Counted from the first letter of the stretch, positions 1 to 8,842 are shown. The stretch is 64,000 nucleotides of DNA from Alkalinema sp. CACIAM 70d (GCA_002148405.1 MUGG01000218.1:1-64000), one strand, 5' to 3'. Program-made: numbers and translations. Notes: a model not told the origin generated them from the letters alone.

Positions 1-1
1 C

Positions 2-67
2 CTAACCCAACCGGGTATGAGCCAGCCGATGGCCGCGATCGATCCCAAGGATCTCGTTAAGCCCTAA
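2..67 (+). CDS. possible C-terminal end of a gene cut by the window edge
   Basis: The second frame is open from base 2 to a TAA at 65-67 and would give a hydrophilic tail ending in DPKDLVKP. There is no upstream sequence, so neither family nor reading frame can be confirmed. The frame 1 reading also runs to a stop, at 58-60, so this is only a plausible partial gene. Confidence 0.25.
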   Translation, partial: LTQPGMSQPMAAIDPKDLVKP

Positions 68-132
68 TGGCTAATCATCTAAGCAAGTCAGTGTTCATTC
101 ATTCATTATTACTACGAGTGAGGCTTAAATCT

Positions 133-588
133 ATGAAATCTCGAATTCCTGCTCAAGCCCTAGTTCTGAGTGCTGCTTCGATGTTGACCTTGTTGGCTCC
201 CTTGACTGTGCAACCCCATAAAGCGCAAGCTTTAGGAAGTGCTTGCAAAGATGCTATCTTTACGGTGACGAATAACGTGACCCACAATGGCAAGGCGGTT
301 CCTATCACGGTTAAAAAATTTGAATTGTGGTCTAACCAAGAAGGGCGTTGGCTCAATGAAGATTTTCAAGATAAGGAAGTGCCAGCGGGTGCAGCCAATT
401 ATGTCGTGCGTGATGGTGAAGATATTGAGAATGCTGAGAATGATGACTTAACCAAGGTCAAAGTTCACTACAAGGTTCAAATTTACGGCGAGTGGATCAA
501 TTTTGAAGCAACGGATAGTGATGTCAACTTCCCAACCTGTAATAAAGTTGGTAAGAAATATAATGCGACTATCAATCGCAACCTGTAG
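133..588 (+). CDS. small secreted protein of unknown function
   Basis: I do not recognise the family. From the ATG at 133 the protein has a short basic start (MKSR), a hydrophobic stretch and a small-residue region (HKAQA) near residue 32, which together look like a Sec signal peptide. This start is preferred over the ATG at 67, because the upstream extension would bury the signal peptide. The mature part of about 120 residues is acidic and beta-prone, with two cysteines (GSACKD near the new N-terminus and PTCNK near the end) that could form a disulfide outside the cytoplasm. The neighbouring ceramidase-like gene lies 210 bp downstream on the same strand, separated by an inverted repeat, so an operon is doubtful. 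Confidence 0.6.
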   Translation: MKSRIPAQALVLSAASMLTLLAPLTVQPHKAQALGSACKDAIFTVTNNVTHNGKAVPITVKKFELWSNQEGRWLNEDFQDKEVPAGAANYVVRDGEDIENAENDDLTKVKVHYKVQIYGEWINFEATDSDVNFPTCNKVGKKYNATINRNL

Positions 589-647
589 ATCACTGATTAA
601 CCACGATCGAATAATCTATGATCTCCTGATCTACAACTAGTTTTTAG

Positions 648-727
648 TTATCAGTTATCCAGTGGTATTAACACAATTTGCATGAGAATTTGCAAGAGCA
701 ATGTGTCAGCCAACGGATAACTGATAA
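648..727. repeat. 13-bp inverted repeat with long loop between two + strand genes
   Basis: TTATCAGTTATCC at 648-660 is the exact reverse complement of GGATAACTGATAA at 715-727, and the right arm runs into a T5 tract at 728-732. With a 54-nt loop this is a weak candidate for a terminator of the upstream secreted-protein gene. It may instead be a dispersed repeat: a related TTATCAGTT string occurs near 3899. Confidence 0.35.
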
Positions 728-798
728 TTTTTGACTCGCTGATCACATTTCTGCAACGTGATCGTATTCCACTGATAGCCTCTATACTGACAGCATCT

Positions 799-1563
799 AT
801 GATGATATATCTTGGAGATTCTACGATCGTGATCTCCTTAAGCTCACTACTGCTAACAGGGTTCTGTCCTTGGCATCAGTTTCAGCATCCTGCTCCTCAA
901 TTTTGTGAAGCGCATGTGTGTGCTTGGGTGATGGAGCCTGCTAATGCTTGGTCGAGTCTTGCTTACAGTATTGTTGGGGTGGGGTTATGGGTGAAATGCA
1001 GGCAGGAGACGAATGGGTTACTGCGGCTTTTAGGCCCGATCGGGATTCTCTTAGGGCTGGCCTCCTTTGCCTACCATGCAGCGTACACATTGCTAGCCCA
1101 GTTCTTTGATTTGTTATCTATGTTTTGTTTATCCCATTTAGTCCTAGTGCTCAATTTTATACGATCGGGAATGCTCTCGGATAGAAATGCGTCCTGGTTC
1201 TGGTTAGTTGGTGTTCTAGTCTCAGCTTTATTTTTAGGAATTTCGTTGCAGTGGGGAAGAACTGTTTTTGGCATAGAGATTGCTGTAACTATTCTGGCTG
1301 AAATCTATCTTTATTTCCGATTAAGAGCAGCTAGCTACCAAGATTTTTGGATCATTATCCTTCTATTTCTAATGGCGTTCGTAACTTGGCATTTAGATCT
1401 GCAAAAAATTGCTTGTCATCCAGACCAACACTGGCTCCAAGGTCATGCAGTTTGGCATATTCTGACAGCAGTTTGCTTCGTGTTCATCAATCGATTCTAT
1501 CGGCAAACTTATTCCAGCACGATCGTTGTCCCCACCAGTCCTGAGCTAGGGATTAGAAATTAA
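799..1563 (+). CDS. ceramidase-like membrane hydrolase (CREST superfamily)
   Basis: Polytopic membrane protein of 254 residues with about seven hydrophobic segments. It carries the ceramidase-family pattern: CE at 36-37 and EPAN at 46-49 before the second helix, SFAYH at 89-93, D104 in QFFDLLSM, and the HxxxH pair H216/H220 in GHAVWH near the end. In alkaline ceramidases the Ser/His/Asp and the two late His residues bind catalytic zinc, so all expected ligands are present. Known members hydrolyse the amide bond of ceramides; what a cyanobacterial member cleaves is not known from the sequence. A GTG at 829 preceded by GGAG is an alternative start that would remove ten residues. The 3' end overlaps the convergent WD40 gene by 11 bp. 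Confidence 0.75.
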   Translation: MMIYLGDSTIVISLSSLLLTGFCPWHQFQHPAPQFCEAHVCAWVMEPANAWSSLAYSIVGVGLWVKCRQETNGLLRLLGPIGILLGLASFAYHAAYTLLAQFFDLLSMFCLSHLVLVLNFIRSGMLSDRNASWFWLVGVLVSALFLGISLQWGRTVFGIEIAVTILAEIYLYFRLRAASYQDFWIIILLFLMAFVTWHLDLQKIACHPDQHWLQGHAVWHILTAVCFVFINRFYRQTYSSTIVVPTSPELGIRN

Positions 1564-2614
1564 GCGGAAAATCATCCTGGGTGGCCCAAACTAACAGTTC
1601 TCCGGCTTGCCCCCCTGCGGCTAATCGTTCCCCAGTGGGTTGCCATGCAAGATGGGTAAAGCCTTGGGGTGCGCCAGTCAAGGGTTCGATCGCGGGATTG
1701 AAGAGGTGCCAGATCTGTACTGTTCCATCCTGTCCTGTTGAAGCCAGCATTGGTTGATGGGGATGGAAAGCAAGATCGATCGCTGTCCCGTCATGTAAGC
1801 TCACCACTTGCCCAGCCCAACCCATTTCTTCCTCTTCTTCCTTCGCCCAAATCACGACACCCTCTGCGCTGATGGAGGCGAGGACGGGTGACTCTCCAGT
1901 GATTGGTGGCATTGACCAAGCCAGTTTACGGATTTTTCCTGGAAAGCCCCGCATGAGCCAAGGATCGCTTTCCCCCCAGGGCAGTACCGTAATTGTGCGA
2001 TCGAAGTTGCCTGCGGCTAAATACTGGCCATCGGGTGACCAGCGGACTGTGAGGGTGGCGGATGGAATGTCCAGCGTTTGTGGCTCCTGCTGCCAATCTT
2101 GGGCTGACCAAATTCTGGCTCCCTGATAGCCTGCAATGGCTAAATAATTCCCTGTGGGATGCCAATGCAAATCTAGAACGGAGGATCGATCGAAGGCTAG
2201 GGTTGCTGCTACAACTGCACGATCGCTATCCCAAACCTGAACGGATTTCCCTAAACTAAAGGCAAATAAATTTGCAGTGGGACTCCAAGCCAGGTGCTCG
2301 ATCCATTGGCCGGGGTGGTCTAGGGTGAGGATGGGTTGGGTGATATGGCTTACATTGGGGAGATGCCATAGATAGACGGTTCCAGCTTGTCCAGCGGCGG
2401 CCAAGTATTGCCCATCGGGGGAAAAGGCTAACCCCTCGATCGATCGTCCTTGGGGGGATAATAATACAATCGGTGTCGGATCTTGGCAATCCGGCCAAAA
2501 TACCAGGTCTCCTGCGGCTGAAGCGGCTGCTAAGCTAGGCTGGAGGGGCGACCAAGCGATCGCCGTAATGTAGTCCGTTAGTGTGGTCTGCCATTGCAGG
2601 TTAAACTCAGTCAT
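1553..2614 (-). CDS. WD40 repeat (beta-propeller) protein
   Basis: The 353-residue protein is made almost entirely of WD40-type blades. Recurrent patterns include LAWSP, FSPDGQYLAAAGQAGTVYLW, WSPDGQYLAAGNFD and FHPHQPMLASTGQDGTVQIW, spaced roughly 40-45 residues apart, enough for one seven- or eight-bladed propeller. There is no signal peptide or attached kinase/caspase domain, so this is a stand-alone cytoplasmic scaffold whose partner cannot be told. WD40 proteins of this type are abundant in filamentous cyanobacteria. The ATG at 2614 is the first in frame. A 13-bp tandem repeat separates it from the COG0523 gene upstream, which is on the same strand. Confidence 0.85.
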   Translation of the reverse strand: MTEFNLQWQTTLTDYITAIAWSPLQPSLAAASAAGDLVFWPDCQDPTPIVLLSPQGRSIEGLAFSPDGQYLAAAGQAGTVYLWHLPNVSHITQPILTLDHPGQWIEHLAWSPTANLFAFSLGKSVQVWDSDRAVVAATLAFDRSSVLDLHWHPTGNYLAIAGYQGARIWSAQDWQQEPQTLDIPSATLTVRWSPDGQYLAAGNFDRTITVLPWGESDPWLMRGFPGKIRKLAWSMPPITGESPVLASISAEGVVIWAKEEEEEMGWAGQVVSLHDGTAIDLAFHPHQPMLASTGQDGTVQIWHLFNPAIEPLTGAPQGFTHLAWQPTGERLAAGGQAGELLVWATQDDFPLNF

Positions 2615-2667
2615 TGGATTCGTCTTGCACTGGCAATAGTGTTGCTTGAATCATTGTCTGTTACGAC

Positions 2668-2693
2668 ATGCAGGTAGGATATGCAGGTAGGAT
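2668..2693. repeat. 13-bp perfect tandem duplication
   Basis: ATGCAGGTAGGAT occurs twice head to tail, at 2668-2680 and 2681-2693, in the spacer just after the stop of the COG0523 gene. It is one of several such duplications in this window. Confidence 0.9.
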
Positions 2694-2698
2694 CGAAG

Positions 2699-3691
2699 CT
2701 ATACCACTAAGCAAGCTTGAAAGCTTTGACGGAGTTGTTTCTCATCTAGATTGCGCCCGATAAAGACCAGTTCATTTTTGCGCACTTCTTTAGACTTCCA
2801 TGGCCGATCGGGTCTGCCGTCGAATAACATATGAACACCTTGAAAGACAAAGCGCCGATCAGCTCCGGCAATATTCAAAATTCCTTTCATCCGGAAAATG
2901 TCAGTTCCTTGGGTTTGCAGCAAGTGACCGAGCCAGGTATTTAACCGTTCTGCATCGACGGCTCCCGGTTCGACTAAGGCCACGGAACCGACGGATTCAT
3001 CGTGTTCATGCTCATGCTCCTCAGTGAGAAATCCCGGTTCAATTTCCAGAGTTCGATCGAGATCAAAGGCTCCAACCCCCAAAATGGCATCCATGTCTAC
3101 AGCTGCATCCTGGGTGCGATAGACCTTCGCGATCGCGTTCATGGCCTTAATCCGCTGCTCTAAATCCGCCAATGCTTCCGGTGAGACCAAATCGGTTTTA
3201 TTAATCAAGACCACATCGGCAAAGGCGATTTGTTCCTGGGCTTCGTCGGCGTCCCAATGTTGGTGAATGTGCTTGGCGTCCACCACCGTCACCACTGCAT
3301 CCAAATTGGTTTGCGCCTGCACATCTTCATCGACAAAAAAGGTTTGAATCACGGGGCCGGGATCGGCTAACCCTGTTGTTTCAATCACCAAGTGGTCAAA
3401 TTTATCCCGCCGCTTCATCAAATTGCCGATAATCCGAATCAGATCCCCCCGTACCGTGCAGCAGATGCAACCGTTGTTCATTTCAAAAATTTCTTCGTCA
3501 GCATCGATCACCAGTTGGTTGTCAATTCCGACTTCACCAAATTCATTAACAATCACCGCCACTTTTTTACCGTGCTCATGGGTCAAAATGCGGTTCAGCA
3601 AAGTGGTTTTACCTGCTCCAAGATAGCCCGTGAGAACCGTGACTGGAACCGAAGGGAGCGTTGCAGCAGAGACCGTTGTACCAGATACCAT
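2699..3691 (-). CDS. COG0523 (CobW/ZNG1-type) metallochaperone GTPase
   Basis: G3E-family GTPase of 330 residues. The Walker A motif GAGKTT is at 25-30. The metal-binding CxCC signature (C75, C77, C78 in GCICC) follows, with an NKTD guanine-recognition motif and a C-terminal CobW_C domain. A histidine/acidic run (EEHEHEHDE) lies between the domains and would bind Zn or a similar metal. Members deliver metal to client enzymes and are often induced under zinc limitation. A Fur/Zur-type palindrome sits 37 bp upstream of the start, which fits regulation by metal status, although the exact metal and regulator are inference. The gene is divergent from the small hypothetical gene at 3942 and may be followed by the WD40 gene. 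Confidence 0.9.
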   Translation of the reverse strand: MVSGTTVSAATLPSVPVTVLTGYLGAGKTTLLNRILTHEHGKKVAVIVNEFGEVGIDNQLVIDADEEIFEMNNGCICCTVRGDLIRIIGNLMKRRDKFDHLVIETTGLADPGPVIQTFFVDEDVQAQTNLDAVVTVVDAKHIHQHWDADEAQEQIAFADVVLINKTDLVSPEALADLEQRIKAMNAIAKVYRTQDAAVDMDAILGVGAFDLDRTLEIEPGFLTEEHEHEHDESVGSVALVEPGAVDAERLNTWLGHLLQTQGTDIFRMKGILNIAGADRRFVFQGVHMLFDGRPDRPWKSKEVRKNELVFIGRNLDEKQLRQSFQACLVV

Positions 3692-3727
3692 AGGACACCA
3701 CCGGGAAAATTTGAGTCAAGAGTTGCA

Positions 3728-3753
3728 GAATGATAATCATTCCCATATTATCA
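3728..3753. promoter_or_regulatory. Fur/Zur-family operator-like palindrome
   Basis: GAATGAT-A-ATCATTC at 3728-3742 is a perfect 7-1-7 inverted repeat. Its right side is extended so that TGATAAT (3731-3737) pairs with ATTATCA (3747-3753). The AATGATAATCATT core is the classic Fur-type heptamer arrangement and also resembles cyanobacterial Zur boxes. It lies 37 bp upstream of the COG0523 GTPase start, a sensible place for repression by metal-loaded regulator. Confidence 0.7.
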
Positions 3754-3941
3754 GGATGGTTTCATTCCAGCCACTATTTTGCCGATTTTTGAGTGATTTG
3801 GGGGATGGATTAACAAATGATAAGAAAAGCAACGAGGAACGATCGAAGAATTCATTCTATGAATTTGCGTTCTGATTGCTTCTGATTATCCAGTAAGTTA
3901 TCAGTTGAATTGCCAATCTTGTTTTAAGGGGTGTATAGCGT

Positions 3942-4343
3942 ATGGATTGTCAAACTGCCAGACAGGTGTATTTAACCCAGAGTCACCTTGAAAACATTCG
4001 CCAGCGTTTTCCATTGGCCTATGAATTTCTGGCGCAGCAGGCTCAAGCATTTCTCGATCGCCGACCCGATGACTTTGACCAAGCCGTGAAGCAGATTGTG
4101 GGCGAGACACCCTTTCCCTACCGAGTCACCCACCAAGATGAAAAAACGCCTCTGTCTAAGGATATTTCAGAGTTACTGGGTGATATCACCTCGCGTCTAC
4201 TCTTGGAGCGGCATTTTTCTGATCAGTTAGGCCAGCCCATTTTCTTTAGCACGGTTTGCTGCGACGGGCATATTACGACCGATCGGGCTTTGACGCTGGA
4301 GGAAGTCTTACCTATCCAATGTGCAGCGGTAACGTTGCAGTAG
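3942..4343 (+). CDS. hypothetical protein, 133 residues
   Basis: I do not recognise this family. The product is a soluble, acidic alpha/beta-type protein without signal peptide or membrane segment. It contains a predicted helical N-terminal half (residues 10-55, rich in Gln, Ala and Phe) and a late VCCDGHIT segment with two adjacent cysteines. A purine-rich AAGGGG lies about 11 nt before the ATG and may serve as ribosome-binding site. It is divergent from the COG0523 GTPase. The stop codon lies inside the first copy of a 15-bp tandem repeat. Confidence 0.6.
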   Translation: MDCQTARQVYLTQSHLENIRQRFPLAYEFLAQQAQAFLDRRPDDFDQAVKQIVGETPFPYRVTHQDEKTPLSKDISELLGDITSRLLLERHFSDQLGQPIFFSTVCCDGHITTDRALTLEEVLPIQCAAVTLQ

Positions 4344-4440
4344 GGGATATTGCAGTAGGGGACATCCAATTGCGCCTTGCTCGTCGTCATCTTGGGGCTT
4401 GGTAAATCTTGAGATCTGGTAAATCTTGGGATCTGGTAAT
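4335..4440. repeat. two adjacent short tandem repeats (15 bp and 17 bp units)
   Basis: TTGCAGTAGGGGATA (4335-4349) is repeated as TTGCAGTAGGGGACA (4350-4364), and the first copy contains the stop codon of the upstream gene. A second array follows: GGTAAATCTTGAGATCT (4401-4417), GGTAAATCTTGGGATCT (4418-4434) and a truncated GGTAAT. Both lie between convergent genes. Confidence 0.85.
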
Positions 4441-4467
4441 TTGGGTGCCTGAATCAGTGATCATGCT

Positions 4468-7400
4468 TTACGGGCGACTGGGAGGTTCAACGGGACGCAC
4501 GATCGTGGGTTGTGATGGCTTCTGGGTTTGGAACAGGGCTGCGAGGGCTTGATCCAGCGTCGGAGCCATCACAATCTGGTTTTCGTAGGCAACAATGACC
4601 CGCACGAGGGTCGGTAAACTATTTTGGGTTGCTTCTAAATATAAGGGTTCGACGTAGAGTAGGGACTGCTCGATCGGAATCACCAGCAAATTCCCTTGAA
4701 TGGCGCGAGAACCTTGACGATTCCAGAGGGAAATCTGTTGAGAAATGACGGGATCTTGATTAATCCGCGCTTCAATTTGTTCTGTCCCGTAAATGAGCCG
4801 CTCCTTGGGAAAAACGTAGAGCAGCAATTTACCATAGTGGGCACCGTCCGATCGCGCGGCTAACCAAGCCACTAAGTTGGTTCGTTGGCGGGGAGTAAAG
4901 GGACGCAGTAGGAGAAATTCCTCAAAGGGCTCTGTGGGTAAACTGGTAATTAGATAGTAGGGTTTGACGGGCTGGGGTTGATCGCCGTAGATTTCCGTGG
5001 GAATTTGCCATTCATCCTCACGATTATAAAAGACCTGGGGATCGGTCATGTGATAGGTCATTAAGCGTTGGGATTGAATGTTAAAGAAATCGATCGGGTA
5101 ACGGAGATGCTGTTGTAATGGTTTAGGCATCGCAGTCAGCGGTTTCAGTAAAGTTGGAAAAATCTTGGCCCAGGTTTGAATGACCGGATCAGTGGAATCA
5201 GCAATGTAAAAATTAACTGAGCCGTTATAGGCATCGATGACAACTTTAACGGAATTGCGAATGTAATTAATCTGGTCTTCACCGGGATCAGAGTAAGGCG
5301 CATGATCGCTAATCGTATAGGCATCAATCACCCAATAGAGATAGTTAGGTGATGGTGCAGGTTTCCCGCCTGGATTGATAGCATTGGTCTTGCCAGCGTT
5401 AACATCAGTAACGACTAAATAGGGATCGCGGTCATAGCGCAGAAAGGGCGCGATCGCTTGGATGCGATCGTGAATGTTCCGTCGCATGAGTAAGCGTGTC
5501 TGTGGCAAAAATTCAGGGGTAATCGCCATCCGCCAATCATTCAGGTACTTGGCAAACAGCCAGCGTTTCCAGCCGGTGCCAATTTGAATTCCCCCTTGAC
5601 CATCGTAGGTGTTGTAAACGTTGTCACTACCGCTGGGATAATCCAATTCCTGTACCCGTGTTCCGGTCATGACATAGTTATTGGTCAGTTCACCGTAGTA
5701 AATCCGGGGTTGACCGATCGGGATACTGTTCCGAATCGCTTCGCTGGATGTAGAAAGGGAACCACCGGGGCCGACGCCGAGATCTTTGACGAAGTATTCT
5801 GGCAGCCCACCCACCCCAACGGTATTAACCGGGCTGAGGGTGAATCCATAGCCATGGGTGTAAATTAAATGGCGATTGACCCAAGTTTGTGCTTGTTTGG
5901 GCACTCCCGCATAGTCCAGTTCCCGCGCTGCGATCAGAATTTGCCGTTGTTCGCGACTGCTGGCAGCATTACTGGGGGCTGGAGCGGGTTGGCGCGATTG
6001 CGCTGAAGGTTGAGTTACGGTTTCTGGAAGCACGTAGCGATCGATGTCAGCACCTGGGAAACGATAGTACGATCGAATCTGCTGAAGTTGGCGATTGGTT
6101 TCTAACAAAGGTCGCTCATCCCATAGGCGAATATTGCGAATCGTCAAGTCATTAGCTCTTAGATCGGCTTCAGTCAGCTTGCCCTGGGGATTAAAGGGCT
6201 GTACATCAATGTTGTCTAAGTTAAACGCTTTGCGCGTCAGCGCGATCGTGCGCTCAATATAAGGTTGTTCCCGCGCTAACTCATTGGGCTGCACCACTAA
6301 CGATTGAACTAGGTTTGGCCATCCTTCTCCCAGCAATGCAGCTAAGGCTAGATAGACTCCAATGAGGTAGACCACTCGACGCCGACTGGAAGGCTCCTGT
6401 GGCCAAAAACAAGCACGCCATAGAAAATAAAGCCCGATCGCGCCTGCTAATAAACTGAGCAAAGTATCCGCAGGCAGTTGGGCAGTCAAGTCAGTATAGC
6501 TCGCGCCAAAAGTGACGCCCCGTGAGGAATACAGCAACTCATACCGACTGAGCCAATAACCCAAGGCCACAACGCCCATGAGAACGCTACCGAGGGCGTA
6601 TAAATGTCGCTTTTGTGCCCAGGAAAACCCCGGAAATTTACCCTCACTCAAACTATTGGCAGAGAGCAGATAAATCAATGCAACGGATACAAATCCAAAG
6701 AATGCCAAACCTGTTAACCAAAACTCAAACAACTGAGCAATGGGCAACTGTAAAATATAAAATGAAAAATCATGGTGAAACACAGGATCTTGTGCTTTAA
6801 ATCCATGGGCATACAAGGCCTGTAAAAATTTATCCCAATGCTGAGAGAGCACGATAGCAACGATCGCCGACAGGACGATCGCTAATCCCTTTAAGACCCG
6901 TTGGGGCTGCCATAAAATAGCCACAACACTCCCTAAACTGAGCCAGATCGCCCAATCGTGGGAAATCATTTGGGACAGAATTGTTCCTAAAATTTCTGGC
7001 TGAAAACGGATAGGCACCCTTAGAAATTGATCGGAGGCTACCGGGTACAACCCCTGGAAGGCAATATTGCCGTAGTGCCACAGGAGCGCGATCGTTCCCA
7101 AGCTGGCTCCCCCAGCCAAAGGAAACAAGACAGGCCACCGTAAAGATGTCGGTTGAATGACTCGATCGGACGGCATTGGCTGAAGACTGGCCCCCGTCGG
7201 AAAGCGAGATTGTGCTGGGGTGGGGTCGGGATATTTCCAGCGACGGGCAAAGCGCAAGTTCGCTAGTAGATAGCTAGCGGTTACCCCAAAGACAATGAGC
7301 GCAATTCCGCCCTGCGTCAAGGTGCGCTGTAAACAGAGTGTGAGGTATCCCACCTCCTGGAACCAAAGGAATTCACCGCTAATGCGAGCTAAGACTTCGA

Positions 7401-7470
7401 GGCTGACTCCGATTAGCAGAAGCAGTCCTAAGCGCTGAACTGTTTTAGAAGTGGGTTTCCAGTTCATCAT
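4468..7470 (-). CDS. UPF0182 family large membrane protein
   Basis: Roughly 1000-residue member of UPF0182 (COG1615), a family common in cyanobacteria and actinobacteria with no established biochemical role. The N-terminal third has about seven transmembrane segments starting with LGLLLLIGVSL. The remaining two thirds form a large extracytoplasmic domain with the family's LDNIDVQPF and DRDPYLVVTD blocks. The open frame extends to 7623, but the extra 51 residues (cysteine-rich, low quality) are unlike the family. The paired ATGs at 7470/7467, giving MMNWKPTSK, are therefore the likely start. The C-terminus is proline-rich. The gene is transcribed divergently from the NIL/Crp pair and appears monocistronic. 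Confidence 0.85.
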   Translation of the reverse strand: MMNWKPTSKTVQRLGLLLLIGVSLEVLARISGEFLWFQEVGYLTLCLQRTLTQGGIALIVFGVTASYLLANLRFARRWKYPDPTPAQSRFPTGASLQPMPSDRVIQPTSLRWPVLFPLAGGASLGTIALLWHYGNIAFQGLYPVASDQFLRVPIRFQPEILGTILSQMISHDWAIWLSLGSVVAILWQPQRVLKGLAIVLSAIVAIVLSQHWDKFLQALYAHGFKAQDPVFHHDFSFYILQLPIAQLFEFWLTGLAFFGFVSVALIYLLSANSLSEGKFPGFSWAQKRHLYALGSVLMGVVALGYWLSRYELLYSSRGVTFGASYTDLTAQLPADTLLSLLAGAIGLYFLWRACFWPQEPSSRRRVVYLIGVYLALAALLGEGWPNLVQSLVVQPNELAREQPYIERTIALTRKAFNLDNIDVQPFNPQGKLTEADLRANDLTIRNIRLWDERPLLETNRQLQQIRSYYRFPGADIDRYVLPETVTQPSAQSRQPAPAPSNAASSREQRQILIAARELDYAGVPKQAQTWVNRHLIYTHGYGFTLSPVNTVGVGGLPEYFVKDLGVGPGGSLSTSSEAIRNSIPIGQPRIYYGELTNNYVMTGTRVQELDYPSGSDNVYNTYDGQGGIQIGTGWKRWLFAKYLNDWRMAITPEFLPQTRLLMRRNIHDRIQAIAPFLRYDRDPYLVVTDVNAGKTNAINPGGKPAPSPNYLYWVIDAYTISDHAPYSDPGEDQINYIRNSVKVVIDAYNGSVNFYIADSTDPVIQTWAKIFPTLLKPLTAMPKPLQQHLRYPIDFFNIQSQRLMTYHMTDPQVFYNREDEWQIPTEIYGDQPQPVKPYYLITSLPTEPFEEFLLLRPFTPRQRTNLVAWLAARSDGAHYGKLLLYVFPKERLIYGTEQIEARINQDPVISQQISLWNRQGSRAIQGNLLVIPIEQSLLYVEPLYLEATQNSLPTLVRVIVAYENQIVMAPTLDQALAALFQTQKPSQPTIVRPVEPPSRP

Positions 7471-7827
7471 GGTTGAGCAAAGGCAAGACACAAAACCCGT
7501 CCTGTAACAGCAACATGCTGCAAGACGTTCCTCTACGATACTCGCTGCGTTCCCTCGTAACACTTCGTTTTGAGGGTCTGGACTCCCTTTGGGTTCAGAA
7601 AGGTTAAAGTTTTTCGATCGCAAATCCCCCGAAAACCCACGGCTATCAGACTTTTTACCGATTTTTCTGCAAATCCCGGTTTACCGATCGGGAAATCGGA
7701 CTTTTACCATTGACTCTTTGAATTCCCTCATCTAGTATAGAGAACATAAAACAACGGTATTCCGACCGATTTACCGTAGATTAATTTCTTGTAGATTCAC
7801 TCCTTAATGACTTTCCAGGTAGCATCC

Positions 7828-8073
7828 ATGAAACATTCCATTCGGATTCAAATTCCCCAAGCGTTGCATCAGGAACCCATCATTTATCAGCTCATTACGG
7901 ACTATCACTTAGTCGTGAATATTAAGGCAGCCATTTTGGATCAAAAAGCCAGTGGTGGCGGTTGGTTTGATTTGACCTTAGATGGAGATTCGTCTCAAAT
8001 TCGTACAGCGTTGGAGTATCTCAGTCGTGTCGGTGTGGAGATTTGGAATGGTAGCTTATCAAGCCAGCTTTAA
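7828..8073 (+). CDS. NIL-domain protein
   Basis: The 81-residue protein is essentially one NIL domain, the small ferredoxin-like fold found at the C-terminus of some methionine ABC-transporter ATPases and as a free protein in cyanobacteria. The IRIQIP first strand, the central VNIKAAILDQ strand and the GGGWFDLTLDGD hairpin fit the family. The ATG at 7828 is chosen over the one at 7807 because AGG lies 9 nt upstream and it starts right at the domain. NIL domains are thought to bind small ligands, possibly amino acids. The gene overlaps the Crp-like regulator by 26 bp, suggesting translational coupling and a sensing or accessory role for that regulator. Confidence 0.8.
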   Translation: MKHSIRIQIPQALHQEPIIYQLITDYHLVVNIKAAILDQKASGGGWFDLTLDGDSSQIRTALEYLSRVGVEIWNGSLSSQL

Positions 8074-8653
8074 TTATCCAGCGATCCCCCCTGATGTTTC
8101 AGGACAAGTTTCCCAAAAATTTTCGCTGCGATCGCTGCTACGAACAGATCAGGAAACAATTTGGCGCATTGATCAAGGAGTTGTGCGCTCGCTGTCCTTA
8201 ACAGAACAAGGATCTGTAGTGACTCTGGGTTTATGGGGGCCAGGAGACTTGGTCGGACAACCGCTCTCTCTTCTGAAACCCTACGAACTAGAATGCTTGA
8301 CCGCTGTACAAGCCACCCCTCTCAAATCTCCCCATTGGAAGTTGGAGACAGATCTCTTGCTGTACCATCTTCAGCAACTGGAAACTTTGACCGTGATTCG
8401 GAGTTATCGTCGAGTAGAGGAAATGTTAATTCGATTGCTCGTTTGGTTAGCCGAGCGCTTTGGACAGGTGTCTTCTCTGGGAACAGTCATTAATTTCAGA
8501 TTGACCCATCAAGATATCGCCGATCTCCTAGGAACAACGCGGGTGACCATTACCAGGATATTAATGCAATTAGAAAGACAAGGGGCGATCGAACGGCCCT
8601 CTATTCGACAAATTGTTCTGAAAGAAATCGATTATTGGTACTATCAGATTTGA
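8048..8653 (+). CDS. Crp/Fnr-family transcriptional regulator
   Basis: Regulator of about 201 residues: a cyclic-nucleotide-binding-like beta barrel (around IWRIDQGVVRSLSL and LGLWGPGDLVG) followed by a dimer helix and a Crp-type winged helix. The HTH reads LTHQDIADLLGTTRVTITR. The start at 8048 is supported by GGAG at 8037-8040 inside the NIL gene. The longer frame from 7982 would only add a shadow of that gene. The sensory half is shorter than in Crp or NtcA and I see no canonical cAMP phosphate-binding cassette, so the effector is unknown. The NtcA-specific HTH sequence is not matched, so this is not NtcA itself. Confidence 0.85.
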   Translation: MVAYQASFNYPAIPPDVSGQVSQKFSLRSLLRTDQETIWRIDQGVVRSLSLTEQGSVVTLGLWGPGDLVGQPLSLLKPYELECLTAVQATPLKSPHWKLETDLLLYHLQQLETLTVIRSYRRVEEMLIRLLVWLAERFGQVSSLGTVINFRLTHQDIADLLGTTRVTITRILMQLERQGAIERPSIRQIVLKEIDYWYYQI

Positions 8654-8842
8654 GTTGGTTCATCTACCATTCAATAGATTCCGGATGATGGCAAGATACT
8701 GATGGCAATTCCCAGTAGACCCAATTTCAAGTGCATCCTAGTTTCAATCTGCCTCTAACTCTAATTTGCTGCCGTTAAACCAGTTGAAAGATGGTTGTAA
8801 TTTCAGAATCATCCAACCCTTGCTGGATGGATCATGGACAAG

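Noticed and set aside
7471..7623. N-terminal extension of the UPF0182 protein
   Set aside because: The extra 51 residues are Cys-rich and unlike the family; the ATG pair at 7467/7470 fits better.
8048..8653. Assignment of the Crp-like protein as NtcA
   Set aside because: The recognition helix and sensory domain do not match the NtcA pattern and the protein is shorter.
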